Shown here: piece after piece, positions 7,639 to 16,649 of the stretch
How the letters are laid out: every line of letters starts with the position of its first letter
Position numbering within the stretch: the stretch's first letter is position 1
NCBI RefSeq assembly: GCF_900104515.1
Contig: NZ_FNJL01000014.1
Location: forward strand, 1 to 64,000
DNA: 64,000 nt
Reading direction: 5' to 3'
From: Paracidovorax cattleyae
GTDB lineage: Bacteria > Pseudomonadota > Gammaproteobacteria > Burkholderiales > Burkholderiaceae_C
Notes under the pieces: generated by a model
Databases searched by the model: none
What the model saw: the letters and a program-made list of their open reading frames with translations, nothing else
Told to the model about the DNA's origin: nothing
Position numbers and translations under genes: made by a program

Positions 7639-9978
7639 TCAGACGGCGGCGAGCGCCACTTCGGCGGACGGGCCCGTGACCGCGGTCTCGGCCCCGGCGG
7701 CGCTGGGTACCAGCACGACAGGGATGGACTTGGAGGTCGGCGTGCCCGCGTTCAGCGCCACGGACGACAGCGGCACCAGAGGGTTCGTCTCGGGGTAATA
7801 GGCGGCGAGGTTGCCGCGCGGGATGTCGTAGCCCACCAGCTTGAAGCGGTCGGCGCGCCGTTCCTGGCCATCGCTCCACACGGTCTGGATATCGACCCAG
7901 TCGCCGTCCTTCATGCCCAGCGCGCGGATGTCCTCGGGATGGATGAAGACCACGCGGCGCTGGCCATAGACGCCCCGGTAGCGGTCATCGTGGCCGTAGA
8001 TGGTAGTGTTGTACTGGTCGTGCGAACGCGTGGTGAGCAGCGTGAACACCACCGTGTCGCGCGTGCGGGCGCGGGCCTGGTGCACCGGCGTGTCCTGCGG
8101 CACCGGGTGGGCCACGAAGACGGCCTTGTGCGCCTCGGTGTTCCAGATGCGCTCGCTGGCCGTGTTGCGCAGGCGGAAGCCGCCCGGCACGGCGATGCGC
8201 TGGTTGAAGTCCTTGAAATCGGAGAACACCTGCTCGATTTTGTCGCGGATGCGGGCGTAGTCCTCGATGAGCCAGAGCCAGGGGACGCGGCTGCGCGCGC
8301 CCAGCGTGGCCGCGGCCAGCCGCGCGACGATGGCGGGCTCGGACAGCAGGTGCCCGGACGCCGGCGGGTTGATGCCCACGGAGATGTGCACCATGCTCAT
8401 GGAGTCCTCCACCGTCACGCCCTGCGGCCCGCCGGCCTGCATGTCGACCTCGGTGCGGCCCAGGCAGGGCAGGATCAGCGCCTCGCGTCCGTGAACGATG
8501 TGGCTGCGGTTGAGTTTGGTAGTCACGTGCACCGTGAGGTCGCAGCGCTGCAGCGCCTTCCAGGTCTCGTAGGTATCCGGGGTGGCGGCGGCGAAGTTGC
8601 CGCCCAGCGCGAAGAACACGCGCGCCTTGCCGTCCAGCATGGCCTGGATGGCCTCCACCGTGTCCACGCCGGGCTCTCGCGGCGGCTCGAAGCCGAAGAC
8701 TTCCTGCAGCCGGTCCAGCAGCGCGGCCGGGGGCTTCTCCCAGATGCCCATGGTGCGGTCGCCCTGCACGTTGCTGTGGCCCCGCACGGGGCACGGCCCG
8801 GCGCCGGGGCGTCCGATGTTGCCGCGCAGCAGCAGCCAGTTGACGATCATCTGGATGGTTGCCACCGAGTGCATGTGCTGGGTGATGCCCATGCCCCAGC
8901 AGGCGATGACGCTGCGGGCCTGGCGATAGACCTCGGCGGCGGCGCGGATCTGCGCCTCGGACAGGCCCGACTCCTGTTCGATGAGCACCCAGGATTCGGC
9001 CCGCAGGTCTGCCAGCAGCGCCTCGATGCCGGTGGTGTGCTCCCGGATGAAGGCATGGTCCAGCACGCCGCCATCGCGGTCCTCGGCCTCCACCAGATGC
9101 TTCATCATGCCCTTGACCACGGCGAGGTCGCCACCCACGCGCACCTGGAAGTAATGCGTGCTGATCGGCGTGGAGCCCAGGGTGGCCATTTCCATCTTGC
9201 TCTGCGGGTCGGCGAAGCGCTCCAGGCCGCGCTCGCGCAGCGGGTTGAAGCTCACGATCTGGGCACCGCGCTTGTGGGCCTCGCGCAACTCGCCCAGCAT
9301 GCGCGGGTGGTTGGTGCCGGGGTTCTGGCCGAAGATGAAGATCGCGTCGGCCTGCTCGAAATCCTGCAGCGTGACCGTGCCCTTGCCCACGCCGATCTGC
9401 GGGCGCATGGCACTGCCGCTGGGCTCGTGGCACATGTTGGAGCAGTCGGGAAAATTGTTTGTGCCGTATTCGCGCACGAACAGCTGGTAGAGGAAGGCGG
9501 CCTCGTTGCTGGCCCGGCCCGAGGTGTAGAAGATGGCCTGGTCGGGGTCGGGCAGCGCGTTCAGGTGCCGGGCGATGAGCGCGAAGGCGTCGTCCCAGGC
9601 GATCGGCACGTAGCGGTCGCTCGCGGCGTCGTACACCATGGGATGCGTGAGGCGGCCCTGGTCTTCCAGCCAGAAGTCGCTCTGCGCGGCCAGCCCGGCC
9701 ACCGTATGCCGCGCGAACAGCTCGGGGCCGGCGCGCCGCGCCGTGGCTTCAGCCGCCACGGCCTTGGCGCCGTTCTCGCAGAACTCGAAGGTGGAGGCAT
9801 GGTTGCGGTCCGGCCACGCGCAGCCGGGGCAATCGAAGCCGTCGGGCTGGTTCGCCGAGAGCAGTGTCTTGGCGCCCTTGAGCGGGATGTCCTGACGCAG
9901 CAGGGTGTTCTTCACGCTGTTGAGCGCCCCCCAGCCTCCCGCCGGGCCTTTGTAGAACTCGATCTTCTGTTCGCTCAT
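7639..9978 (-). CDS. FdhF/YdeP-family molybdopterin oxidoreductase
   Basis: A 779-residue cytoplasmic enzyme of the bis-molybdopterin family, YdeP branch (often annotated as formate dehydrogenase alpha-like). The N-terminus has only two cysteines (DCPGCAWPDR); the molybdopterin domain carries CHEPSG, IFGQNPGTNHPRML and WGMGITQHMHSV; the C-terminal MoCo-binding domain begins near TTRSHDQYNTTIYG. I chose the second of two tandem ATGs, six bases after AAGGAG (9985-9990); a TTG at 9999 would overlap the ribosome site. The fdhD fusion follows, and a transporter and chemoreceptor of the OFA/Cache kind lie upstream. True substrate is uncertain; YdeP has been linked to acid resistance. Confidence 0.85.
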   Translation of the reverse strand: MSEQKIEFYKGPAGGWGALNSVKNTLLRQDIPLKGAKTLLSANQPDGFDCPGCAWPDRNHASTFEFCENGAKAVAAEATARRAGPELFARHTVAGLAAQSDFWLEDQGRLTHPMVYDAASDRYVPIAWDDAFALIARHLNALPDPDQAIFYTSGRASNEAAFLYQLFVREYGTNNFPDCSNMCHEPSGSAMRPQIGVGKGTVTLQDFEQADAIFIFGQNPGTNHPRMLGELREAHKRGAQIVSFNPLRERGLERFADPQSKMEMATLGSTPISTHYFQVRVGGDLAVVKGMMKHLVEAEDRDGGVLDHAFIREHTTGIEALLADLRAESWVLIEQESGLSEAQIRAAAEVYRQARSVIACWGMGITQHMHSVATIQMIVNWLLLRGNIGRPGAGPCPVRGHSNVQGDRTMGIWEKPPAALLDRLQEVFGFEPPREPGVDTVEAIQAMLDGKARVFFALGGNFAAATPDTYETWKALQRCDLTVHVTTKLNRSHIVHGREALILPCLGRTEVDMQAGGPQGVTVEDSMSMVHISVGINPPASGHLLSEPAIVARLAAATLGARSRVPWLWLIEDYARIRDKIEQVFSDFKDFNQRIAVPGGFRLRNTASERIWNTEAHKAVFVAHPVPQDTPVHQARARTRDTVVFTLLTTRSHDQYNTTIYGHDDRYRGVYGQRRVVFIHPEDIRALGMKDGDWVDIQTVWSDGQERRADRFKLVGYDIPRGNLAAYYPETNPLVPLSSVALNAGTPTSKSIPVVLVPSAAGAETAVTGPSAEVALAAV

Positions 9979-10117
9979 CATGGTCTCCTTGGAATGCAAT
10001 CATCGCGGATGGAGGCGGCGCGGCCGCCGGAACCGCGCCGGACGCATCGCCCGGAGGCTACGCCCGATGGCCCGGCCCTTGCCAGCGACGGGTTATCGCG
10101 GCACCGGTGATGCAGGC

Positions 10118-11638
10118 TCATGCGGGCGTCCGGAATTTCGCGGCCGCGTCGGCCAGCCCCGCCGCCTGCTCGCGCATGCGCAGCGCCGCCGCCGCGGCCT
10201 GCTCGACCAGGGCGGCGTTCTGTTGGGTCATCTGTTCGATGCGGCCGACGCCTTCGTGGATGCCTTCGATGCCCTGGCTCTGCTCGCCGCTCGCCGCAGC
10301 GATGCCTTCGATCAGCTGCGTCACGTCGCCGATGGAGCCGGCGATCCCCTGCATGGACGTGCGCGCCGCATCCACGAGGCCGCTGCCGCCGTCCGCCCGC
10401 TCCACCGAGGCCGCGATCAGCGTGCGGATCTCCCGCGCCGCGCCGGCCGAGCGCTGCGCGAGGGCGCGCACTTCGGCCGCCACCACGGCAAACCCCCGGC
10501 CCTGCTCGCCCGCCCGAGCAGCCTCGACGGCCGCGTTCAGCGCGAGAATGTTGGTCTGGAAGGCGATGCCGTCGATGATGCCGATGATGTCGTGGATGCG
10601 GTGGGCATCCTCGCGCATGCCGGCCATGGTCTGCACCACGCGCTCCACGGCCTCGCCGCCCTGTGCCGAGGCCTGCGACACCCCGCCCATGAGGCTGTTC
10701 ACCTGCCGGGCGTGCCCGGCGTTCTGCGCCACCGTGGCCGTGAGCCGCTGGAGCGCCGAAGCCGCGGCATTCAGTTCGCCCGCCTGCCGCTCGGTGCGCG
10801 AGGCCAGGTCGCCGTTGCCCTCCGCGATCTCGCGCGTGGCCACGCGCAGCGACTCGGCACCCTGGCGCACCTGCGTGACCAGGCCGGTGAGGCCCACGCC
10901 GATGCCGTTGATCGCCTGCAGCATCTGGCCCACCTCGTCGCGGCGATCGACGTGCATCTGCGTGGTGAGGTCGCCCGCAGCCACGCGCCGGGCAGCGGCG
11001 CAGCCCTCGGCCACGGGCCGGGTGATGCCGCGCCGCGCGAGGGCATGGACCAGGGCCGCGACGACCGGCGGCAGGGCCACCGACACCGCGAACCAGGCCG
11101 GCTGCAGCGGCGGCAGCAGTGCCCACGCCACGGCTCCGATCGCGTACTGCGCGGCCACCACCGACAGCGCCAGGCGCGCCGCCGCCCCCAGCGCGGGCAT
11201 GCCGCTGACGTCCAGCCCCACGTAAAGCACGCCCACCACCTGGCCCGCCGCATCGCGGACCGGGTCGTAGCGCGTCAGGTTCTGCAGTCCGAACACCGTG
11301 GCGTAGCCGGCATACGCGTGCCCTGCGGCCAGCGCGCGGTAGGCGGGATGGGAGCGGTCCAGCAGCGTGCCCACGGCCCGCTCGCCGTCCTGCTTGCGCA
11401 CCGATGTGGCGATGCGCACGAAGTCGTCGCCCTGGCGGGCGAACACCGTGGCACGCACGCCGGTCTGCGCGGTGAAGCGGTCGATCGCCGCGAAGTCGCC
11501 GTTCAGGACGCGGCCGCCGCAGCGCAGCACGGGCGGCTGGCCCGCAGGGGCGGGCTGCAGCTCGAAGCCGCCCTGGTGGATGGCGGCCAGGGCGCGCGCC
11601 GCCGCGCGGATCCGCCGCGCGAGGCTTCCGGGCAGCAT
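10118..11638 (-). CDS. Methyl-accepting chemotaxis protein with Cache-like sensor
   Basis: A 506-residue chemoreceptor. Residues about 20-145 form a Cache_3/Cache_2-type sensor ([26 protein letters not shown] and [15 protein letters not shown]). Two hydrophobic segments follow (about 150-200), then a HAMP-like linker, then the signalling hairpin with EIRTLIAAS and the near-invariant [18 protein letters not shown]. The N-terminal transmembrane helix normally found before such a sensor is missing, so the topology is unusual. It starts 15 bases after the stop of the OFA-family transporter, hence is co-transcribed with it and may sense the transported compound. Confidence 0.85.
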   Translation of the reverse strand: MLPGSLARRIRAAARALAAIHQGGFELQPAPAGQPPVLRCGGRVLNGDFAAIDRFTAQTGVRATVFARQGDDFVRIATSVRKQDGERAVGTLLDRSHPAYRALAAGHAYAGYATVFGLQNLTRYDPVRDAAGQVVGVLYVGLDVSGMPALGAAARLALSVVAAQYAIGAVAWALLPPLQPAWFAVSVALPPVVAALVHALARRGITRPVAEGCAAARRVAAGDLTTQMHVDRRDEVGQMLQAINGIGVGLTGLVTQVRQGAESLRVATREIAEGNGDLASRTERQAGELNAAASALQRLTATVAQNAGHARQVNSLMGGVSQASAQGGEAVERVVQTMAGMREDAHRIHDIIGIIDGIAFQTNILALNAAVEAARAGEQGRGFAVVAAEVRALAQRSAGAAREIRTLIAASVERADGGSGLVDAARTSMQGIAGSIGDVTQLIEGIAAASGEQSQGIEGIHEGVGRIEQMTQQNAALVEQAAAAALRMREQAAGLADAAAKFRTPA

Positions 11639-11653
11639 GCCGGGCCCTCGCGT

Positions 11654-13294
11654 TCAGTGGAAGAACTTGGCCACGCTCACCAGGGTCTTGTAGATGCCCC
11701 AGGCGAGCGGTATGCCCACGGCGGCCCAGGCGAAGGCGACCAGCGCCGGGCTGGTGGTGCCGCCACCCGCGCCGGCGCCGACCTCGGCCGCAACAGCCTT
11801 CTCGTGGGCCAGTTTCTTCTCGTGGGCCAGTTCCTCGTCGCTCATGAACCACTTGTCCGCCAGCGGGCGCACCATGAGGTTGGCAATGAGGCCGATCACC
11901 AGCATGCCCACCAGGATGTACATGGTCTGGTTGTAGACCTGCTCGCGCGGGATGCCCAGGCCGAGCTGGTACTCGCGCATGTAGTTCACCACGACCGGGC
12001 CCAGGATGCCGGCGGTGGCCCAGGCGGTGAGCAGGCGGCCGTGGATGGCGCCCACGAACTGCGTGCCGAACAGGTCGGCCAGGTAGGCGGGCACCGTGGC
12101 GAAGCCGCCGCCGTACATGGAGAGGATGATGCAGAACGCGCCCACGAAGAGCAGCTTGCTGCCCGCGCTGGCGGAGCCCGGGATGCTCGCGTAGAGCAGG
12201 CCGCCCAGCACGAAGAACACCACGTAGGTCATCTTGCGGCCGAGCTTGTCGGAGAGGCTGGCCCAGAAGAACCGGCCACCGATGTTGAACAGCGACAGCA
12301 GCGCGGTGAAGCCGCCGGCCACGGCCGCAATGGCGGCCAGCTGGCCCTTGTCGAGTTCGCCGAACTTCGCGGGCACATTGATGAGCGAGCCGCCGAAGAC
12401 TTCCTGCAGCATGGGCGAGGCCATGCCGATCACGCCGATGCCCGCGCTCACGTTCATGCACAGCACGATCCACACGAGCCAGAACTGCGGAATGCCCCAG
12501 ACGCGCTTCACGTGCACGTGGCGCTGCGTGATCATCGCGTTGGCCGAGGGCGGCGGGGGCGTCCAGCCTTCCGGCTTCCAGCCCGTGGGCGGCACGCGGT
12601 AGCCCAGGGCGCCCGCGATCATGAAGACGAAATAGATCAGCGCCATCACCACGAAGGTCTGCGTCACGCCGACGTCGGTCGGGGTGGAAAACGCCCTCAT
12701 GAGGTCCACCGCCAGGGGCGAGCCGATCATCGCGCCGCCGCCGAAGCCCATGATGGCCATGCCGGTCGCCATGCCGCGGCGGTCGGGGAACCACTTGATG
12801 AGGGTGGACACCGGCGAGATGTAGCCCAGGCCCAGCCCGATGCCACCGATCACGCCGGAGCCGAGGATCATGAGCCAGAACTGGTGCAGGTGGATGCCCA
12901 GCGCCGACAGCAGCATGCCGCCGCACCAGCACAGGGCCGAGACCACGCCGGCCTTGCGCGGGCCGGCGCGCTCCAGCCAGCCGCCCCAGATGGCCGCCGA
13001 GCAGCCCAGGAACACGAAGAAGAGCGTGTACATCCAGCCCAGGGTGGCCACGCGCCAGTCGCAGCCCGTGGCGAACAGCTCGGCAAAGAAGCTCATGTCC
13101 TTCGGGCAGGCGGTCGCGCCCGTGCCGGCAGTGGCCAGCGCCTTGGAGAGCGGCAGCCAGAAGACCGAGAAACCGTAGGCCATGCCGATGCACAGGTGGA
13201 TGGCCAGCGCGGCCGGCGGCACCAGCCACCGGTTGAACCCCGGCCCCGCGATGATCCGCTCCTTGTCCAGAAAACCTGGTCGTGTGTCCGCCAT
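11654..13294 (-). CDS. MFS transporter, oxalate/formate antiporter (OFA) family
   Basis: A 546-residue inner membrane carrier with 12 predicted helices. GIGLGLGYISPVSTLIKWFPDRRGMATG is the OFA/OxlT signature region, split here by normal variation; the second half has NIGGRFFWASLSDKLGRK. The cytoplasmic C-terminal tail holds a duplicated LAHEKKLAHEK. The start ATG lies five bases after AAGGAG (13300-13305). It precedes a chemoreceptor gene and lies near the FdhF/YdeP-FdhD pair, which suggests exchange of formate, oxalate or a related acid; the substrate is inferred only. An FNR-type palindrome lies about 95 bases upstream. Confidence 0.87.
   Translation of the reverse strand: MADTRPGFLDKERIIAGPGFNRWLVPPAALAIHLCIGMAYGFSVFWLPLSKALATAGTGATACPKDMSFFAELFATGCDWRVATLGWMYTLFFVFLGCSAAIWGGWLERAGPRKAGVVSALCWCGGMLLSALGIHLHQFWLMILGSGVIGGIGLGLGYISPVSTLIKWFPDRRGMATGMAIMGFGGGAMIGSPLAVDLMRAFSTPTDVGVTQTFVVMALIYFVFMIAGALGYRVPPTGWKPEGWTPPPPSANAMITQRHVHVKRVWGIPQFWLVWIVLCMNVSAGIGVIGMASPMLQEVFGGSLINVPAKFGELDKGQLAAIAAVAGGFTALLSLFNIGGRFFWASLSDKLGRKMTYVVFFVLGGLLYASIPGSASAGSKLLFVGAFCIILSMYGGGFATVPAYLADLFGTQFVGAIHGRLLTAWATAGILGPVVVNYMREYQLGLGIPREQVYNQTMYILVGMLVIGLIANLMVRPLADKWFMSDEELAHEKKLAHEKAVAAEVGAGAGGGTTSPALVAFAWAAVGIPLAWGIYKTLVSVAKFFH
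11799..11834. repeat. Two tandem 18-base units inside the OFA transporter tail
   Basis: Two direct copies differing at one base encode the duplicated Leu-Ala-His-Glu-Lys stretch in the cytoplasmic tail of the transporter. The unit length is a multiple of three, so copy number changes would keep the frame. Confidence 0.8.
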
Positions 13295-13340
13295 GCCCGC
13301 TCCTTACTCAGCAAGGTTGTTGTGTTCCGCGCAATGAAAA

Positions 13341-13361
13341 ATCCGGAAATAGTTACCGGAT
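13341..13361. promoter_or_regulatory. Inverted repeat ATCCGG-N9-CCGGAT before the OFA transporter
   Basis: Perfect 6-base arms with a 9-base spacer, 47-67 bases upstream of the transporter start. It overlaps the place where a promoter for the minus-strand operon would sit if the nearby FNR-type site acts at about -41 to -47. It could be a second operator or a transcript hairpin. Confidence 0.4.
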
Positions 13362-13383
13362 GCGCGGAGTTTCAACGCTGCGG

Positions 13384-13397
13384 TTGACGCGCGTCAA
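13384..13397. promoter_or_regulatory. FNR/CRP-family site TTGACGCGCGTCAA
   Basis: A perfect 14-base palindrome with TTGAC and GTCAA half-sites separated by four bases, the geometry of FNR/ANR/DNR operators (consensus TTGAT-N4-ATCAA). Its centre is about 96 bases upstream of the transporter ATG, in the only intergenic space before that operon. It predicts oxygen- or nitrogen-oxide-responsive control of the OFA transporter and chemoreceptor. The regulator itself is not in the window. Confidence 0.6.
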
Positions 13398-13489
13398 TAG
13401 ATCAAGTCAGCAAAAGCAATTGACTTTTTCTACTGAACGGGCGATCAATAAAGGGACTTGTGCGGTGCCGCCAGAGCGGCGCGGTCGGG

Positions 13490-14581
13490 TCACGTGTCCT
13501 TGCTGACCGCGATGGTGGGGAACTTCGAGGAAAAGTCCCTGGCCTGGGTCGCGATCTTCGCGGCCACCTCGCGCGCCACCCGGCGGTAGATGCTCGCCAC
13601 CTCGCCATCGGGCTCCGCTACCACGGTGGGGGTGCCGCTGTCGGCCTGCAGGCGGATCTGCAGGTCCAGCGGCAGGGCGCCCAGGTAGGCCATGCCGTTC
13701 TCCTCGGCCATGCGGCGGCCGCCGCCCTCGCCGAAGATGTGCTCGACATGCCCGCACTGGCTGCAGACATGGACGGCCATGTTCTCCACCACGCCCAGGA
13801 TGGGCACGCCCACCTTCTCGAACATCCTGATGCCTTTGCGTGCATCGAGCAGCGCGATGTCCTGCGGCGTGGTCACGATGACCGCCCCCGTGAGGGGCAC
13901 GCGCTGCGAGAGCGTGAGCTGGATGTCGCCAGTGCCGGGGGGCATGTCCACGACGAGGTAATCCAGGTCCTGCCAGTTCGTCTGCCGCAGCAACTGCTCC
14001 AGCGCCTGCGTGGCCATGGGCCCGCGCCAGATCATGGCCTGGTCGGGCTCCACCAGGAAGCCGATGGACATCACCTGCACGCCATGGTTGCGCAGCGGCT
14101 CCATGGTCTTGCCGTCGGTGCTCTCGGGCCGGTCCGCAATGCCCAGCATCATCGGCTGGCTGGGGCCGTAGATGTCGGCGTCCAGCACGCCCACGCTGGC
14201 GCCCTCGGACGCCAGCGCCAGGGCCAGGTTGGCGGCCGTGGTGCTCTTGCCCACCCCGCCCTTGCCCGAGGCGACGGCGATGATGTTGCGCACCTGCGGC
14301 AGCACCTGCACGCCGCGCTGCACCGCGTGCGCGACGATGCGCGTGGCGATGGTGGCGGACACCCGCTCCACCCCTGGCACGGTGCGGGCGGCGGATTCCA
14401 GCTCGCCCGCCAGGGCAGCCTCCAGGCTGCGGGCCGGGTAGCCCAGTTCCACGGTGAAGGACACGGCGGCGCCGTCGATGCGCAGGTCGCGCAGCGCGCG
14501 CGTGGAAACGAAATCCTTGCCCGTGTGCGGATCGCGTACGCTCGCGAGCGCCGCGAATAGCGCCTGTTCAGTCACTGCCAT
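13490..14581 (-). CDS. apbC: Iron-sulfur cluster carrier ATPase ApbC/Mrp
   Basis: A 363-residue cytoplasmic P-loop ATPase that holds and transfers Fe-S clusters. The N-terminal MIP18-like domain (1-85) is followed by the deviant Walker A GKGGVGKST at about 106-114, VDMPPGTGD, and the cluster-binding Cys273-x-x-Cys276. The ATG at 14581 is ten bases from AAGGAG; the open frame continues upstream without support. It diverges from the Mrr-like gene across 109 bases, which must hold both promoters. apbC near metG is a common beta-proteobacterial arrangement. Confidence 0.93.
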   Translation of the reverse strand: MAVTEQALFAALASVRDPHTGKDFVSTRALRDLRIDGAAVSFTVELGYPARSLEAALAGELESAARTVPGVERVSATIATRIVAHAVQRGVQVLPQVRNIIAVASGKGGVGKSTTAANLALALASEGASVGVLDADIYGPSQPMMLGIADRPESTDGKTMEPLRNHGVQVMSIGFLVEPDQAMIWRGPMATQALEQLLRQTNWQDLDYLVVDMPPGTGDIQLTLSQRVPLTGAVIVTTPQDIALLDARKGIRMFEKVGVPILGVVENMAVHVCSQCGHVEHIFGEGGGRRMAEENGMAYLGALPLDLQIRLQADSGTPTVVAEPDGEVASIYRRVAREVAAKIATQARDFSSKFPTIAVSKDT

Positions 14582-14690
14582 ATCGGTATATCTCCTTGGG
14601 GCCGGGTAGTCTATTCCCTGCTCTCCGCCCTCACGGGCCGCAGGACAATGCGGTGGTTTTCGTTTTTTCGCCTTTGAGGATTGCCGTTCC

Positions 14691-15290
14691 GTGAAACTGA
14701 AAATGGCCCCCAACTCGCTCTTCGCCATCCTGCTGCGCTCGCCGTGGTGGGTGAGCTTTCTCGCGGCGGGCGCCATCGCCCTGGCCTGCGGGGCGCTGCT
14801 GCCGGCGCACGTGGCGCCGTTCGCGGCGGTGGGCGTGCTGCCCCTGGTCGGCGTGGGCAGCATGGCCGCCTGGCGGCAATGGAACGCCCCCAGCGCCGCG
14901 CGCCTGCAGGCGGCGCTGGACGAGGCCGGCGTCCTGCCCTGGCGCCTGCTCGCCGACCGGCTCGAGCGTGCCTGGCTTGCCGAGGGCTACACCGTCCAGC
15001 GGCTGGCCGGCGGCGCGGCGGACTTCCGCCTCGACAAGGGCGGGCATGCCATGCTGGTGGGCGCCCGCCGCTGGAAGGCCGCCTCCCACGGCGTGGAGCC
15101 TCTGCGCGAACTGCAGGCCGCGGTGCAGGCGCAGGACAGGGCCTCCGGCGCCTACCTCGCGCCACTGGGCACCGTGAGCGACGCGGCCCGGGATTTCGCG
15201 CGCAGCCACGGGCTGGACATCCTGGACGGCCCCGCTGTGTCCGCCCTGCTGCTCAAGGCCCCGGCCGGCCCGGGCGCCACGGTCCGCTGA
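14691..15290 (+). CDS. Membrane-anchored Mrr-like nuclease domain, apparently inactivated
   Basis: A 199-residue protein with two N-terminal membrane helices (about 18-36 and 42-60) and a C-terminal Mrr/restriction-endonuclease-like domain: ADFRLDKGGHAMLVGARRWKA, then GVEPLRELQAAV. Active members read D-x(n)-LVQCKRW; here the first Asp (111) remains but the Q-x-K is replaced by Gly124-Ala-Arg126, so catalysis is doubtful. The GTG start has GAGGA ten bases upstream; an ATG four codons later is an alternative. It is followed after 13 bases by a patatin gene. Confidence 0.6.
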   Translation: MKLKMAPNSLFAILLRSPWWVSFLAAGAIALACGALLPAHVAPFAAVGVLPLVGVGSMAAWRQWNAPSAARLQAALDEAGVLPWRLLADRLERAWLAEGYTVQRLAGGAADFRLDKGGHAMLVGARRWKAASHGVEPLRELQAAVQAQDRASGAYLAPLGTVSDAARDFARSHGLDILDGPAVSALLLKAPAGPGATVR

Positions 15291-15303
15291 CCGGCCATCC
15301 CCC

Positions 15304-16560
15304 ATGGCAGCCGCGCCGCCCCGAGCCATTGCGCAGCGCCCGGCCGGCCTCGTGCTCACGGGCGGCGGCGCACGCGCGGCCTACCAGGTGGGCGTGCTGG
15401 AGGCGATCTCCGACCTGCGCAAGGCCTGCGGCGCGGGGCGCGAATCCAACCCCTTCCCCATCATCACCGGCACGTCCGCCGGGGCCATCAACGCCGCCGC
15501 CCTGGCCTGCGGGGCGGACCATTTCGACCGGGCCGTGCGGCGCATCGCTCACGTGTGGAGCGGCTTCCACGCCCAGCAGGTCTATCGCGCGGATTCACTG
15601 AGCGTGATGCGCAGCGGGGCACGCTGGCTCACCCTGCTGTCGCTGGGCTGGGCGCTGGCCCGCTGGCGGCGGATGCGCCCGCGCTCGCTGCTGGACAACG
15701 AACCCCTGGCCGGGCTGCTCGCGCGGATGGTGCCGCTCTCGCGCCTGCCGCGACTCATCCGGGCCGGTCACGTGCAGGCCCTGGCGGTCACCGCGTCCAG
15801 CTACACCTCGGGCGAGCACATCACCTTCTTCGAGGCCACCGACTCGCTTGCGCCCTGGCAACGGCAGCAGCGCCGCGCGGCACGCGGCCGCATCACCCAT
15901 GCCCACCTGCTGGCCTCGTCGGCGATTCCGTTCGTCTTTCCAGCGACCGCGCTGGGGCTGGACGGCCGGACCGAGTTCTTCGGCGACGGCTCCATGCGCC
16001 AGTCCGCACCGATCGCGCCCGCCATCCACCTCGGCGCCGGCCGGGTGCTGGTGATCGGCGCGGGCCGCATGCACGAGCCGTCGGGCGATCTTTCCGCGGA
16101 GCCCGTGCCGGCCTACCCCTCCCTGGCCCAGGTGGCGGGGCACGCGCTGTCCAACATCTTCCTGGACGCCCTGGCGGTGGACGTGGAGCGCGCGCAGCGC
16201 ATCAACCAGACGCTGGCGCTGATTCCGCCCGAGGCGCGGGCGCTGAGCCCGCTGCGGCCCCTCGACCTGCTGGTGATCGCCCCGTCGCAGCGGCTGGATG
16301 GGCTGGCGGCCCGCTACGTGGGCGACCTGCCTGCCCCCGTGCGCACCCTGCTGGGCGCCCTGGGCGTGACCGCCAACGAGCGGGACGTGCGCGGCGCCGC
16401 GCTGGCGAGCTATCTGCTGTTCGAGCCCGGGTACACGCGCGAACTCATGGCGCTCGGCCGGCAGGACGCGCTCGCGCGCCGCTCCGAGATCTGCCGTTTC
16501 TTCGGCTGGCACGACGCAGGCCAGCCGGTCCGGGCCCCGGCGCGGCAACCCCTCCACTGA
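15304..16560 (+). CDS. Patatin-like phospholipase
   Basis: A 418-residue serine lipid hydrolase. The oxyanion motif GGGARAAYQ is at 20-28, the nucleophile elbow GTSAG at 56-60 (Ser58) and the second dyad residue in DGS at about 228-230, so both catalytic residues are present. There is no signal peptide; a hydrophobic stretch near 108-120 may attach it to the membrane. The C-terminal part (about 300-418) resembles that of other long beta-proteobacterial patatins. It follows the Mrr-like gene closely and is probably co-transcribed with it. Confidence 0.88.
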   Translation: MAAAPPRAIAQRPAGLVLTGGGARAAYQVGVLEAISDLRKACGAGRESNPFPIITGTSAGAINAAALACGADHFDRAVRRIAHVWSGFHAQQVYRADSLSVMRSGARWLTLLSLGWALARWRRMRPRSLLDNEPLAGLLARMVPLSRLPRLIRAGHVQALAVTASSYTSGEHITFFEATDSLAPWQRQQRRAARGRITHAHLLASSAIPFVFPATALGLDGRTEFFGDGSMRQSAPIAPAIHLGAGRVLVIGAGRMHEPSGDLSAEPVPAYPSLAQVAGHALSNIFLDALAVDVERAQRINQTLALIPPEARALSPLRPLDLLVIAPSQRLDGLAARYVGDLPAPVRTLLGALGVTANERDVRGAALASYLLFEPGYTRELMALGRQDALARRSEICRFFGWHDAGQPVRAPARQPLH

Positions 16561-16649
16561 AAGCGAAAACGTCCGACACTCAGGGTTTCCACCAATGGCG
16601 CTGCCATGCCTAGAATGACTTCACCACAACCTCCCGGGAGTTCTTGGCG

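Noticed and set aside
6922-10110. A 1062-residue plus-strand frame over fdhD and the FdhF/YdeP gene
   Set aside because: Antisense to two well-supported genes with ribosome sites; no recognisable domains.
9978-13387. Very long frames on both strands (1083 and 1135 residues) across the chemoreceptor and OFA transporter
   Set aside because: Both run across two genes that have proper starts, ribosome sites and family motifs. High GC content leaves few stop codons in other frames.
13402-13454. A second FNR-like site from TTGAC and GATCAAT in the same gap
   Set aside because: The half-sites are not paired at four bases; only the 13384-13397 dyad fits.
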